From assembly GCF_900129055.1 (NCBI RefSeq), contig NZ_FQUZ01000003.1, positions 1 to 64,000 on the forward strand: a DNA stretch of 64,000 nt, given 5' to 3'. The translations under genes were made by a program, and so were the position numbers. Source of the stretch: Lampropedia hyalina DSM 16112. GTDB lineage: Bacteria > Pseudomonadota > Gammaproteobacteria > Burkholderiales > Burkholderiaceae_C. Shown here in pieces: positions 28,332 to 36,501 of the stretch (positions are counted from its first letter, which is position 1; each line of letters starts with the position of its first letter). The notes beneath the pieces are model-generated. The model was not told where the DNA came from and did not search any database. It was given only the letters and a program-made list of their open reading frames with translations.

Positions 28332-30191
28332 ATGAGTATTGCCCACTTCAAACCCATTATTGAAAGCGACTATCGGCCTGTGGCCATTGGCACACCAGGC
28401 GCAGATATTCAGCGCGATGCCGATGGCATCTGGCATATCCGTCCACAGGAAGTGCTTCAATCCTATCCCGCACGCCTGACCGACCGCGTGGTGCAGGGAG
28501 CCAGAAACTTCCCTGAACGCACCCTGGTGGCTGAACGCGGGCTTGACGGGCAATGGGTCTGCATCAGCTATGCCGAAATGCTCACACGCATTCGCAGTAT
28601 TGGGCAATGGCTGCTGGATCAGGGGCTGTCGGTACAGCGACCGCTGCTGGTGCTTCCCGGCAACAGTCTGGAGCATATCCAGCTCATGCTGGCTGCCATG
28701 TATGTGGGCATTCCCTATTCACCGGTATCACCTGCCTACTCCCTGGTGGCCACCGACTACGGCAAGCTGGCCCATATTGTCGGAATGGTCACCCCCGGAG
28801 CCGTCTATGTGGATGAGGCAGGGCCATTTGCTCCAGCCATTGCGGGGGCCATTGCCACCGATGTCACTGTCGTCGCTGGCAAAGGCCAACTACCGGGCCG
28901 CACCATTGTGCCATTCGGCGATCTGCTGGCCACTACCCCTGTATCCGCCGATGCCGCCAACGCTGAAGTAGGGCCAGACACGATTGCCAAGTTCCTGTTC
29001 ACGTCTGGCTCCACCAAACTGCCCAAGGCCGTGGTGACCACGCAGAGAATGCTCTGCGCCAACCAGCAGATGCTGTTGCAGACTTTCCCGTTTCTGAAGG
29101 ATGAACCGCCGGTGCTGATCGATTGGCTGCCATGGAATCATACGTTTGGTGGCAGCCACAACGTTGGCATCGCGCTCTACAACGGAGGAACCTACTACAT
29201 TGATGACGGCCAGCCCACACCCAAGCGGTTCGCCCAGACGCTGCGCAATCTGCGGGAAATCTCACCCACCATGTACTTCAATGTGCCCAAGGCCTGGGAA
29301 GACCTGACCTTCGCGCTGGAGCAGGATCAGGAGTTGCGTGATCGCTTCTTCGAGCGCATCAAGGTTTTCTTCGTGGCTGGCGCAGCTCTGTCGCAAGCGG
29401 CCTGGGATCGGCTGGATCGGGTCACCGAATCGCACTGCGGACACCGCATCCGCATGATGGTCGGATTGGGCATGACAGAAACTTCACCATCCTGTCTTTT
29501 CTCCACAGGTGAGGTTATCGGGGCCGGTTATGTGGGTTTGCCCGCACCAGGGTGCGAAGTCAAGCTTGTGCCACTGGATGGCAAGCTGGAGGCGCGTATG
29601 CGTGGGCCGCATGTCATGCCGGGTTACTGGCGCAGCCCCGAACAGACGCGGGAGGCTTTCGACGAAGAAGGCTATTACCGTACCGGAGATGCCTTGCGCT
29701 TTGTCAATGAATACCATCTGGAGCATGGTCTGGTGTTCGATGGCCGAATCGCCGAGGATTTCAAGCTTTCATCGGGCACGTTTGTCAGCGTTGGGCCACT
29801 GCGAGCCAAGGTCATTACCCAGGGGGCACCCTATGTACAGGACGTGGTGGTTGCCGGAGCCAACCGCGATGACATTGGTTTGCTCATCTTCGGACGGGCC
29901 AATGAATGCCGCCAGTTGTCCGGACTGGACGAAGGGGCCGACCTGTTCTCCGTCGTGACGCACCCGGTTGTGCGCGAATTCTTCCAGGATTTGCTGATGC
30001 AGCTCAACCAGAGTGCCACCGGATCGGCCAATCGGATTGCCTGGATTCGCCTGCTGGAAACCCTGCCATCCATCGATCACCACGAAGTCACCGACAAAGG
30101 CTCCATCAACCAACGTGCCGTACTGACGCGCCGTTCTGATCTGGTCGAGGAGCTTTACACGAATCAGGATGACTTCATTATCCGAGCATAA
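28332..30191 (+). CDS. fcs: feruloyl-CoA synthetase
   Basis: A 619-residue adenylate-forming CoA ligase that activates ferulate, p-coumarate or caffeate. The AMP-binding P-loop is FLFTSGSTKLPKAVVTTQRM; MVGLGMTETSPSC and GYYRTGDALRFV are the other core motifs, and the C-terminal lysine region follows. Within the superfamily, the segment LIDWLPWNHTFGGSHNVGIA is typical of feruloyl-CoA synthetases. Length matches. It supplies the substrate for Ech and follows the acyl-CoA dehydrogenase by 52 bp. Confidence 0.93.
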   Translation: MSIAHFKPIIESDYRPVAIGTPGADIQRDADGIWHIRPQEVLQSYPARLTDRVVQGARNFPERTLVAERGLDGQWVCISYAEMLTRIRSIGQWLLDQGLSVQRPLLVLPGNSLEHIQLMLAAMYVGIPYSPVSPAYSLVATDYGKLAHIVGMVTPGAVYVDEAGPFAPAIAGAIATDVTVVAGKGQLPGRTIVPFGDLLATTPVSADAANAEVGPDTIAKFLFTSGSTKLPKAVVTTQRMLCANQQMLLQTFPFLKDEPPVLIDWLPWNHTFGGSHNVGIALYNGGTYYIDDGQPTPKRFAQTLRNLREISPTMYFNVPKAWEDLTFALEQDQELRDRFFERIKVFFVAGAALSQAAWDRLDRVTESHCGHRIRMMVGLGMTETSPSCLFSTGEVIGAGYVGLPAPGCEVKLVPLDGKLEARMRGPHVMPGYWRSPEQTREAFDEEGYYRTGDALRFVNEYHLEHGLVFDGRIAEDFKLSSGTFVSVGPLRAKVITQGAPYVQDVVVAGANRDDIGLLIFGRANECRQLSGLDEGADLFSVVTHPVVREFFQDLLMQLNQSATGSANRIAWIRLLETLPSIDHHEVTDKGSINQRAVLTRRSDLVEELYTNQDDFIIRA

Positions 30192-30208
30192 GAAACGCGG
30201 AGCATCGA

Positions 30209-31069
30209 ATGGACATCGACAAACTGGTTGCCATCGACATTCATACCCACGCGGAAGTCTCTTGCTGCCAGGCACATGACCCTTACGCAGAGGAGTTTGA
30301 CCGCGCCGCCGACAGGTATTTCCATTCCGATCGCAGGCCCACCATCGCTGAAACTGTGGCCTACTACCGTGAACGCAATATTGGCCTGGTGATGTTCACC
30401 GTCGATTCGGAAACCCAGATTGGTCGTCATCGCATTCGCAATGAAGAAGTGGCCGACTTTGCCCAGGCCCACAGCGACATGATGATCGCCTTTGCCAGCA
30501 TCGACCCGCACAAGGGAAGAATGGCTGCGCGTGAAGCACGCCGCTTGATCGAGGAGCATGGCGTGAGGGGCTTCAAGTTCCATCCCACGGTACAGGGCTT
30601 CGAGCCGTATGACCGATTTGCCTGGCCCATTTACGAGGTGATTGCCGAGTATGGCATGCCTGCCATCTTCCACACCGGCCACTCCGGCATTGGCAGTGGC
30701 ATGCGCGCCGGTGGTGGGCTGCGCTTGCAGAACTCGAACCCCATGCTGCTGGAAGATGTGGCAATCGACTTCCCGGACATGCAGATTGTCATGGCCCACC
30801 CGAGTTGGCCCTGGCAGGACGAAGCCCTGTCACTGTGTCTGCACAAGCCCAATATGTGGATTGATCTATCGGGCTGGTCGCCAAGGTACTTTCTACCACA
30901 GTTGATTCAATACGCCAACACATTGCTGAAAGACCGCATGCTGTTTGGTTCTGACTTTCCCCTCATCACCCCGGATCGCTGGATGGCTGATTTTGGAAAG
31001 GCTGGTTTCAAACCTGAAGTGGCTCCGCTGATTCTCAAAGACAACGCCATTCGTTTGCTGAAGTTATAG
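30209..31069 (+). CDS. amidohydrolase-family protein, possible aromatic beta-ketoacyl-CoA hydrolase
   Basis: A 286-residue TIM-barrel hydrolase of the amidohydrolase-2 group: VAIDIHTHAEVSC (metal site), GVRGFKFHPTVQGFEPYD, AIFHTGHSGIGSGMRAGGGL, IVMAHPSWPWQDEA and RMLFGSDFPLITPDRW with the catalytic Asp. It is the last gene of the hydroxycinnamate operon, 17 bp after fcs. In Rhodococcus, an amidohydrolase (CouO) cleaves the beta-ketoacyl-CoA in p-hydroxycinnamate breakdown; this may be its counterpart. A decarboxylase role is the alternative. Family is certain, function is inference. Confidence 0.82.
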   Translation: MDIDKLVAIDIHTHAEVSCCQAHDPYAEEFDRAADRYFHSDRRPTIAETVAYYRERNIGLVMFTVDSETQIGRHRIRNEEVADFAQAHSDMMIAFASIDPHKGRMAAREARRLIEEHGVRGFKFHPTVQGFEPYDRFAWPIYEVIAEYGMPAIFHTGHSGIGSGMRAGGGLRLQNSNPMLLEDVAIDFPDMQIVMAHPSWPWQDEALSLCLHKPNMWIDLSGWSPRYFLPQLIQYANTLLKDRMLFGSDFPLITPDRWMADFGKAGFKPEVAPLILKDNAIRLLKL

Positions 31070-31106
31070 CCTGCTGGGGGCAGCAACTCCTTGGACTCAG
31101 GTGGCA

Positions 31107-32057
31107 TCAACTTCCAGCATGGCTTTCTTGAAGGTCAGCAATATTGGGAGCCTTCAGCGTCACGCTGCGGCGGCCGTCCACGGCGATGGCGGGGTTGCCT
31201 TCGATGGTGACGCGGCGTACCAGGCGGGGCTGGTGGCCGTAGTCGTTGATGGCGATGTGCTGGGTGGCGCGGTTGTCCCAGATGGCCACGTCATCCTTGC
31301 GCCATTGCCAGCGCACGGTGTTTTCCAGGCGGGTCACGCGCTGCTGGAACAAATGAAAAAGCTGCTGCGATTCGGTGCTGGAAAAGCCCTTGATGCGCCG
31401 GATGAAGTGCCCCAGCAGCAGGGCGCGCTGGCCGCTGACGGGGTGGACGTGTACCAGCGGATGTTCGGTTTCGTACACGGCGGAGACGAAGACTTCGCGG
31501 TGGTGCTTCAGCCGCTCTTCCTCGATGCCGTTGCGGTCTGCACCGTAATCGTAGTCGTTGCTGTGGACGGCCCAGAGCTGGTCGGCCAGTTGCTGGAGCG
31601 GGGCCGGCAGCCGGGCATAGGCGTTGGCGGTGTCGGCCCACACGGTGTCGCCGCCATACGCGGGTACGGTGACGGCGCGCAGGATGCCGATCTTGGGAAA
31701 CGCGGCCACGAAGGTGACATCGGTGTGCCAGGAGTCGGCGCGGCCGCCGCCCTTGGAGGCATCCAGCTCGAAAATCTGTGTGCCTTCACGGGTGGGCACG
31801 GTGGGGTGGGCGACGATCTGGCCCAGGCGTGCACCGAAGGCCTGGTGCTGGGCATCGTCCAGATGCGACTGGTCGCGCAAGAACAGAACCTTGTATTGCA
31901 CCAGTGCCTGCTCCAGTGCGGAGATGACCTCGTCGCTGAGCTGGGGCGAGAGGGTCAGTCCCTGGACGATGCCGCCCAGGGTGCCGTTGATGCGCAGTAC
32001 CTCGAAGTGGCCGAAGGAGCGGTCCAGCGGGGAGTGGAAAGGGGGATTCTGGGTCAT
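31107..32057 (-). CDS. TauD/TfdA-family Fe(II)/2-oxoglutarate dioxygenase
   Basis: A 316-residue dioxygenase. The iron facial triad is visible as His111 and Asp113 (SWHTDVTF) and His267 (DNRATQHIAIND), and the 2-oxoglutarate-binding Arg lies in PRLVRRVTIEG. Members oxidise taurine, alkyl sulfates or aryloxyacetates. As the last gene of a unit holding an LLM monooxygenase and a sulfonate-type ABC transporter, sulfur release from a sulfonate or sulfate ester is the likely job. The substrate cannot be told. Confidence 0.9.
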   Translation of the reverse strand: MTQNPPFHSPLDRSFGHFEVLRINGTLGGIVQGLTLSPQLSDEVISALEQALVQYKVLFLRDQSHLDDAQHQAFGARLGQIVAHPTVPTREGTQIFELDASKGGGRADSWHTDVTFVAAFPKIGILRAVTVPAYGGDTVWADTANAYARLPAPLQQLADQLWAVHSNDYDYGADRNGIEEERLKHHREVFVSAVYETEHPLVHVHPVSGQRALLLGHFIRRIKGFSSTESQQLFHLFQQRVTRLENTVRWQWRKDDVAIWDNRATQHIAINDYGHQPRLVRRVTIEGNPAIAVDGRRSVTLKAPNIADLQESHAGS

Positions 32058-32084
32058 GGGGCGATTCCTGTTTTTTGGGTGAGG

Positions 32085-33443
32085 TCAGGCGACAGCTTGC
32101 GCGGGGGCTGTGTCTGCCAGCGGGCGGGGCGTGGGCAGACCGAGGTTTTCGCGCAGGGTGCGGCCTTCGTATTGGTGGCGGAACAGGTTTCGGCGGCGCA
32201 GCTCCGGCAGCACGGTATCGATGAAGTCGGTCAGGCCGCCGGGCAGGGTGGGGGGCATGATGTTGAAGCCGTCGGCCCCGCCTTCGCGGAAGTAGGCTTC
32301 GAGCTGGTCGGCAATGTCGGCGGGCGTGCCCACGACCTGCCAGTGTCCGCGCGCTCCAGCGGTCTTGCGGGCCAGCTCCAGAATGCTGAGGTTTTCGCGC
32401 CGGGCTAGTTCGATCAGCAGTTGCTGGCGGCTTTGCCCGCCATTGGACAGAGGCAGTGGCGGCAGCGGGCCATCGGGCGGGTAGCCGCTGAGGTCGAAGC
32501 CGCCGAGCATGTCGGACAGCAGCTTGATGCCCACCTGTGGATGAATGAGCTGTTGCAGGGCCTCGAACTTTTCCTGCGCTTCGGCACGGCTGGGAGCGAC
32601 GACCGGGAAGATACCGGGCATGACCTTGATGTCGTCCGGGTGGCGGCCATAGGCGATGGCCTGCTCTTTCAACTGGCGGTAGAAGGCCTGTGCTTCGGGC
32701 AGGGTGCGCTGGGCGGTGAATACCACTTCGGCCGTGCGCGCGGCCAGGGCAATGCCGGGGCCGGAGGAGCCAGCCTGTACCACCACCGGATGCCCCTGCG
32801 GCGAGGGGGCGACGTGCAGCGGCCCCTTGACCTGGAAGTGCGCTCCCTGATGCCGGGGCACATGCAGTCTGGCCGGGTCGTAGTACTGGCCGCTGGCCTT
32901 GTCGTACACGAAGGCATCGGCCTCCCACGATTGCCAGAGTTTGCGCACCACATCGACGAATTCCTCGGCCCGTTCGTAACGGGCATCGTGCGCCAGATGC
33001 TGTGAGCCGCCGAAGTTGTCGGCTTCGGCCTGGGTGTTGGAGGTGACGAGGTTCCAGCCTGCCCGGCCATGGCTGATGAGGTCCAGCGAGGCGAACTTGC
33101 GTGCCAGGTTGAAGGGTTCGTTGAAGCTGGTGGAGGCGGTGCCGATCAGCCCGATGCGTTGCGTCACGGCCGCCAGTGCCGACAGCAGCGTGAGCGGCTC
33201 GAAGTAGGCCGAACGCGCCGAGCGTGCGCCGGTGCTTTCGGAGGTGTCGCCCACGGCCAGCACGTCGGCCAGGAATAAGGCATCGAACTGCGCGGCTTCG
33301 GCCTGCTGGGCGATGCGGGCGTAGGCGGCGAAGTCGCGGCCCAGGTCGGCCTGGGCATCGGGGTGTCGCCAGGCCGCGACGTGGTGGCCGGGGGACATCA
33401 GAAACGCGCCGAGTTTCAGCTGGCGTGGGGTGGCTTGGGGCAT
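32085..33443 (-). CDS. LLM-class FMN-dependent monooxygenase (NtaA/SnaA/DszA type)
   Basis: A 452-residue flavin-dependent monooxygenase of the bacterial luciferase superfamily, NtaA/SnaA/DszA/SoxA branch. Family segments are KLGAFLMSPGHHVAAWRHPD, FDALFLADVLAVGD, EPLTLLSALAAVTQRIGLIG, GRAGWNLVTSNTQAEADNFG and PVVVQAGSSGPGIALAARTA. It needs reduced FMN from a separate reductase, none of which is beside it. MPQATPRQLKLG at 33443 is taken as start. It is linked to the ABC permease gene (28 bp) and probably cleaves C-S bonds of a sulfonate or sulfone. Confidence 0.9.
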   Translation of the reverse strand: MPQATPRQLKLGAFLMSPGHHVAAWRHPDAQADLGRDFAAYARIAQQAEAAQFDALFLADVLAVGDTSESTGARSARSAYFEPLTLLSALAAVTQRIGLIGTASTSFNEPFNLARKFASLDLISHGRAGWNLVTSNTQAEADNFGGSQHLAHDARYERAEEFVDVVRKLWQSWEADAFVYDKASGQYYDPARLHVPRHQGAHFQVKGPLHVAPSPQGHPVVVQAGSSGPGIALAARTAEVVFTAQRTLPEAQAFYRQLKEQAIAYGRHPDDIKVMPGIFPVVAPSRAEAQEKFEALQQLIHPQVGIKLLSDMLGGFDLSGYPPDGPLPPLPLSNGGQSRQQLLIELARRENLSILELARKTAGARGHWQVVGTPADIADQLEAYFREGGADGFNIMPPTLPGGLTDFIDTVLPELRRRNLFRHQYEGRTLRENLGLPTPRPLADTAPAQAVA

Positions 33444-33471
33444 GGGGGTGTCTCCAGAAGGCAGAAGGAAA

Positions 33472-34305
33472 TCAGGTGGCAGCGACTTTCCAGGCGGTGA
33501 AGTGTTTCTCCAGTGCTTGCAGGATGGCATTGAGCACGATGCCGATGAAGGTGATGGCGATGATGCCGAAGTACATGTCGGGAATCAGGAAGCTGTACTG
33601 CGCATAAATGATGAGGTAGCCCAGTCCGGCCTTGGCCCCAACCATTTCGGTGGCGATCAGCACCAGCATGGCGGACGCGCTGGCCAGCCGGATGCCCACG
33701 AAGATGGTGGGAATGGAAGCGGGCAGGATGACCTTGAGGAACAGTTGCTGGGGCGTGGCCCCCATCGTGCGGGCGGATTTGATGAGCAGCGGATCGACCT
33801 GCTGGACGGCGGAAATCGTGTTCAGCAGCAGCGGCCAGGAGCAGGAGTACACGACCATGCTGACCTTGGAGACTTCGCCAATGCCCAGCAGCAGGATGAA
33901 CACCGGCAGCAGGGCCAGCGGCGCGGTGTTGCGCAGCAACTCGATCAGCGGGTTGAGAAACTCCCCCAGGCGGCCATACCAGCCAATGGCCAGCCCCAGC
34001 GGAATGGCGTACAGAATGGCAATGACCAGCCCACCCAGGGCACGCAGCAGGCTGACGCTGGTGTGTTCCCAGAGCTGGCCGTTGAGGGCCAGTGCCCAGC
34101 CAGCGGCCAGCACCTCGGTCAGCGGCGGCAGGAATACCGGGTCGGTCAGGCCCAGGCGCGGGGCCAGTTCCCACAGCAGGGCAAGGCCGACGATCAGCGC
34201 TGAACGCCAGGCCCACTGGCGCAGCCGGTGCAACAGGCGGGGCCAGAACAGCGGGGTGACAGGGGCATGGGTACGGGTGGCAGGCAGGGTGGCGGATTCG
34301 GACAT
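33472..34305 (-). CDS. ABC transporter permease, sulfonate/nitrate/taurine type
   Basis: A 277-residue inner-membrane permease with about six helices and the BPD_transp_1 EAA-like loop (LIKSARTMGATPQQLFLKVI, LPASIPTIFVGIRLASA). It is closest in style to SsuC/TauC. The ATG at 34305 follows CAGGAGTGCCCC. It works with the ATPase and the binding protein coded upstream. Confidence 0.9.
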   Translation of the reverse strand: MSESATLPATRTHAPVTPLFWPRLLHRLRQWAWRSALIVGLALLWELAPRLGLTDPVFLPPLTEVLAAGWALALNGQLWEHTSVSLLRALGGLVIAILYAIPLGLAIGWYGRLGEFLNPLIELLRNTAPLALLPVFILLLGIGEVSKVSMVVYSCSWPLLLNTISAVQQVDPLLIKSARTMGATPQQLFLKVILPASIPTIFVGIRLASASAMLVLIATEMVGAKAGLGYLIIYAQYSFLIPDMYFGIIAITFIGIVLNAILQALEKHFTAWKVAAT

Positions 34306-34353
34306 GGGGCACTCCTGTGGTGCGGGCAAGGGGCAGGCTGCTGGACGATGGCT

Positions 34354-35205
34354 TCAGGCCGCCAGCCGTTGGCGTGCAGCCGGGGGGCGGGCGGCGGTGA
34401 GGTCGTCGTGCAGCAGGCTCCAGATTTCGTGGCGCAGTTCGCCGAACAGCGGCAGGGAACGCACGTCGGCGGTGTCGGTGCGCAGGGTCTCGGGAATGTC
34501 CACGATCTGCTTGATGCGTCCGGGCCGAGGACTCATGACGGCCACACGCTGGCCCAGCACCACGGCTTCGTCGATGCCGTGCGTGATGAAAATGATGGTC
34601 TTGCCGGTGCGCCGCCAGATGTCCACCAGTTCTTCCTGAAGGGTCTCACGGGTCTGCGCATCCAGCGCGGCAAACGGCTCATCCATCAGCAGCACCTGCG
34701 GGTCGTAGGCCAGGCTGCGGGCAATGGCCACGCGCTGCTTCATGCCACCAGACAATTCGTGTGGGTAGCGGCTGGCGAAGGCCGACAGCCCCACCAGTGC
34801 CAGATAGTGCCGGGCCTGCTCGTGGCGTTCGCGCCGGGGCACGCCCGCCACTTCCAGGCCAAAGGCGACGTTGTCGAGTGCGGTGCGCCACGGAAACAGG
34901 GCGTACTGCTGGAACACCACGCCCCGGTCGCGTGCCGGGCCGCTGATGGGCTGGCCGTTCAGCAGCACACGCCCCTGGGTGGGCGGGGCCAGTCCGGCCA
35001 GCAAATCCAGCAGGGTGGATTTGCCGCAACCGCTGGGGCCGACCAGCACGAGGAATTCGCCCGCCGGGATGTCCAGATTCACATCGTTCACGGCGACGAA
35101 ACGCTGGCCAGGGCCGCCGTCGTCGGCGCGAACCAGAAACTCCTTGCTGACGTGCTCGAAGCGGATGCCGGCGGTGCCGGTGGCCTGATGGCGGTGCGTG
35201 CCCAT
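34354..35205 (-). CDS. ABC transporter ATPase, sulfonate/nitrate/taurine type
   Basis: A 283-residue ATP-binding subunit of the SsuB/TauB/NrtD type. Walker A is LVGPSGCGKSTLLDLLAG, the signature LSGGMKQRVAIARSLAYDPQ, Walker B VLLMDEPFAALDAQTRETLQ, and the switch His lies in IIFITHGIDEAV. It energises import with the permease 48 bp downstream. Confidence 0.93.
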   Translation of the reverse strand: MGTHRHQATGTAGIRFEHVSKEFLVRADDGGPGQRFVAVNDVNLDIPAGEFLVLVGPSGCGKSTLLDLLAGLAPPTQGRVLLNGQPISGPARDRGVVFQQYALFPWRTALDNVAFGLEVAGVPRRERHEQARHYLALVGLSAFASRYPHELSGGMKQRVAIARSLAYDPQVLLMDEPFAALDAQTRETLQEELVDIWRRTGKTIIFITHGIDEAVVLGQRVAVMSPRPGRIKQIVDIPETLRTDTADVRSLPLFGELRHEIWSLLHDDLTAARPPAARQRLAA

Positions 35206-35230
35206 GCGGTGTGCTTCCTTTCTGCCCCGT

Positions 35231-36253
35231 TTAGCGGGCGGTGCTGGCGTAGGGGTTGAAGGCGTTGGTGTAGAGGCTGGAAGGCTGAATCTGGCCTTCC
35301 TTCAGCAGGCCATCCTTGACCAGCCAGTCGATCCAGATCTGGAATTCCTTGTCGGAAATCAGTCCGCCCTCACCGGCCACGCCAGTGCTTTTCCAGTAGG
35401 GAATGGCATCGGCACTTTCGGCGCGTTTGCGTTGTTCGATGATGCGGGTGAAGCGTGCGCGCACTTCATCGGGCGGGCTGTTGCGTGCCCATTCGATGGC
35501 TCGCGACAGGGCCGATACCAGGTGCCGGGTGGTGTTGGGATTCTTCTCGATGAAGTCGTTGCGCACCACCAGAGTTCCGGCGGTGAAGTTGCCGAACAGG
35601 TCGCGGTCGGTGAACAGCGGGTGGATGCCACCGCGCTCCAGTGCCTTGTCGCGCAGCACGCCGCCCAGTTGCGCCACATCCACGTTGCCGTTGCGAAGCC
35701 CCTGCTCGGCGGTGACGGGCGGGGTGACGATGAGCGAGACTTTCTTGGCATCGGCCTCGCTGATCTGGTTGCGTTCCAGATACTCGCGCACCATGAACTC
35801 ATGGTGTGCCCCCAGGGTATTGACGGCGACTTTCTTGCCCGGCAAATCCCTGGCAGCGGTAATCGGGCTGTCGTCCTTGACGTAGTAGCCCGTCCAGGTG
35901 TGGTCGTCCACGCCGTAGTAGCCGATCACTGCCGTCACCGGGGCTTTCTTGGCCAGCAGCTTGACCACCGCGCCATTGAAGGCTCCGCCAATGTCGGTGT
36001 CGCGCGTCACCACGGCCTGAATGTCCTGCGGGCCGCTGATGGTGTTGCCTACCCATTTGGGCTTGAGCGGCGCGAGGTAGCCCAGATCATCTGCCAGTTC
36101 GATCCAGATGACCTGCCCGGCCCAGCCCTGATAGCGGATTTCCTGTTGTTCCAGCTTGGCAGGAGCTTGCTGGGCGGCAGCGGGGGCAACGGCATACAGG
36201 CTGGCAACGCACAGCAGGGCGGCGGTGGCGAGGCGTCGGAAAGGGGTTTTCAT
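35231..36253 (-). CDS. ABC transporter substrate-binding protein, sulfonate/nitrate type
   Basis: A 340-residue periplasmic binding protein with a signal peptide (LATAALLCVASLYAVAPAAA) and an SsuA/NMT1-like fold (GWAGQVIWIELADDLGYLA, GAFNGAVVKLLAKKAPVTAV, DLPGKKVAVNTLGAHHEFMV). It is the first gene of the minus-strand unit, divergent from the flavoprotein gene. MKTPFRRL at 36253 fits a signal peptide; the upstream open frame does not. The ligand is probably an organosulfur compound by context. Confidence 0.9.
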   Translation of the reverse strand: MKTPFRRLATAALLCVASLYAVAPAAAQQAPAKLEQQEIRYQGWAGQVIWIELADDLGYLAPLKPKWVGNTISGPQDIQAVVTRDTDIGGAFNGAVVKLLAKKAPVTAVIGYYGVDDHTWTGYYVKDDSPITAARDLPGKKVAVNTLGAHHEFMVREYLERNQISEADAKKVSLIVTPPVTAEQGLRNGNVDVAQLGGVLRDKALERGGIHPLFTDRDLFGNFTAGTLVVRNDFIEKNPNTTRHLVSALSRAIEWARNSPPDEVRARFTRIIEQRKRAESADAIPYWKSTGVAGEGGLISDKEFQIWIDWLVKDGLLKEGQIQPSSLYTNAFNPYASTAR

Positions 36254-36501
36254 GGTGGCGATAATCAATGAATGGGAAAAATTCTGTGGAATGTTTTTTT
36301 GATTATGTTTTGGGTGCAATCGCAGTGTCAAAGAATGAAATATTCTTTGTTTATGCGGTGCTTTGGATTATTTGTTTATGCCTTCATAAATAAATAAACA
36401 AAATATATTTGTGAATGAAATGGTATTTTTTGAATAATCCAGTTGGCAAGTTTTTGAGTGCCAAATTGATTATTCCTAAATAAACCTCCCACGCATCCAC
36501 C
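36254..36501. promoter_or_regulatory. AT-rich divergent promoter region of the sulfur genes with two dyads
   Basis: This 248-bp gap is far richer in A+T than its flanks. It holds AAAGAAT-GAAAT-ATTCTTT (about 36332-36350), a perfect 7-bp inverted repeat, and a long dyad at 36432-36475 with 17-bp arms (GAATAATCCAGTTGGCA and TGCCAAATTGATTATTC, 15 of 17 paired) around a 10-base loop. The long dyad ends 26 bp before the flavoprotein start. These are candidate operators for a sulfur-starvation regulator such as CysB or Cbl; which one is unknown. Confidence 0.6.
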
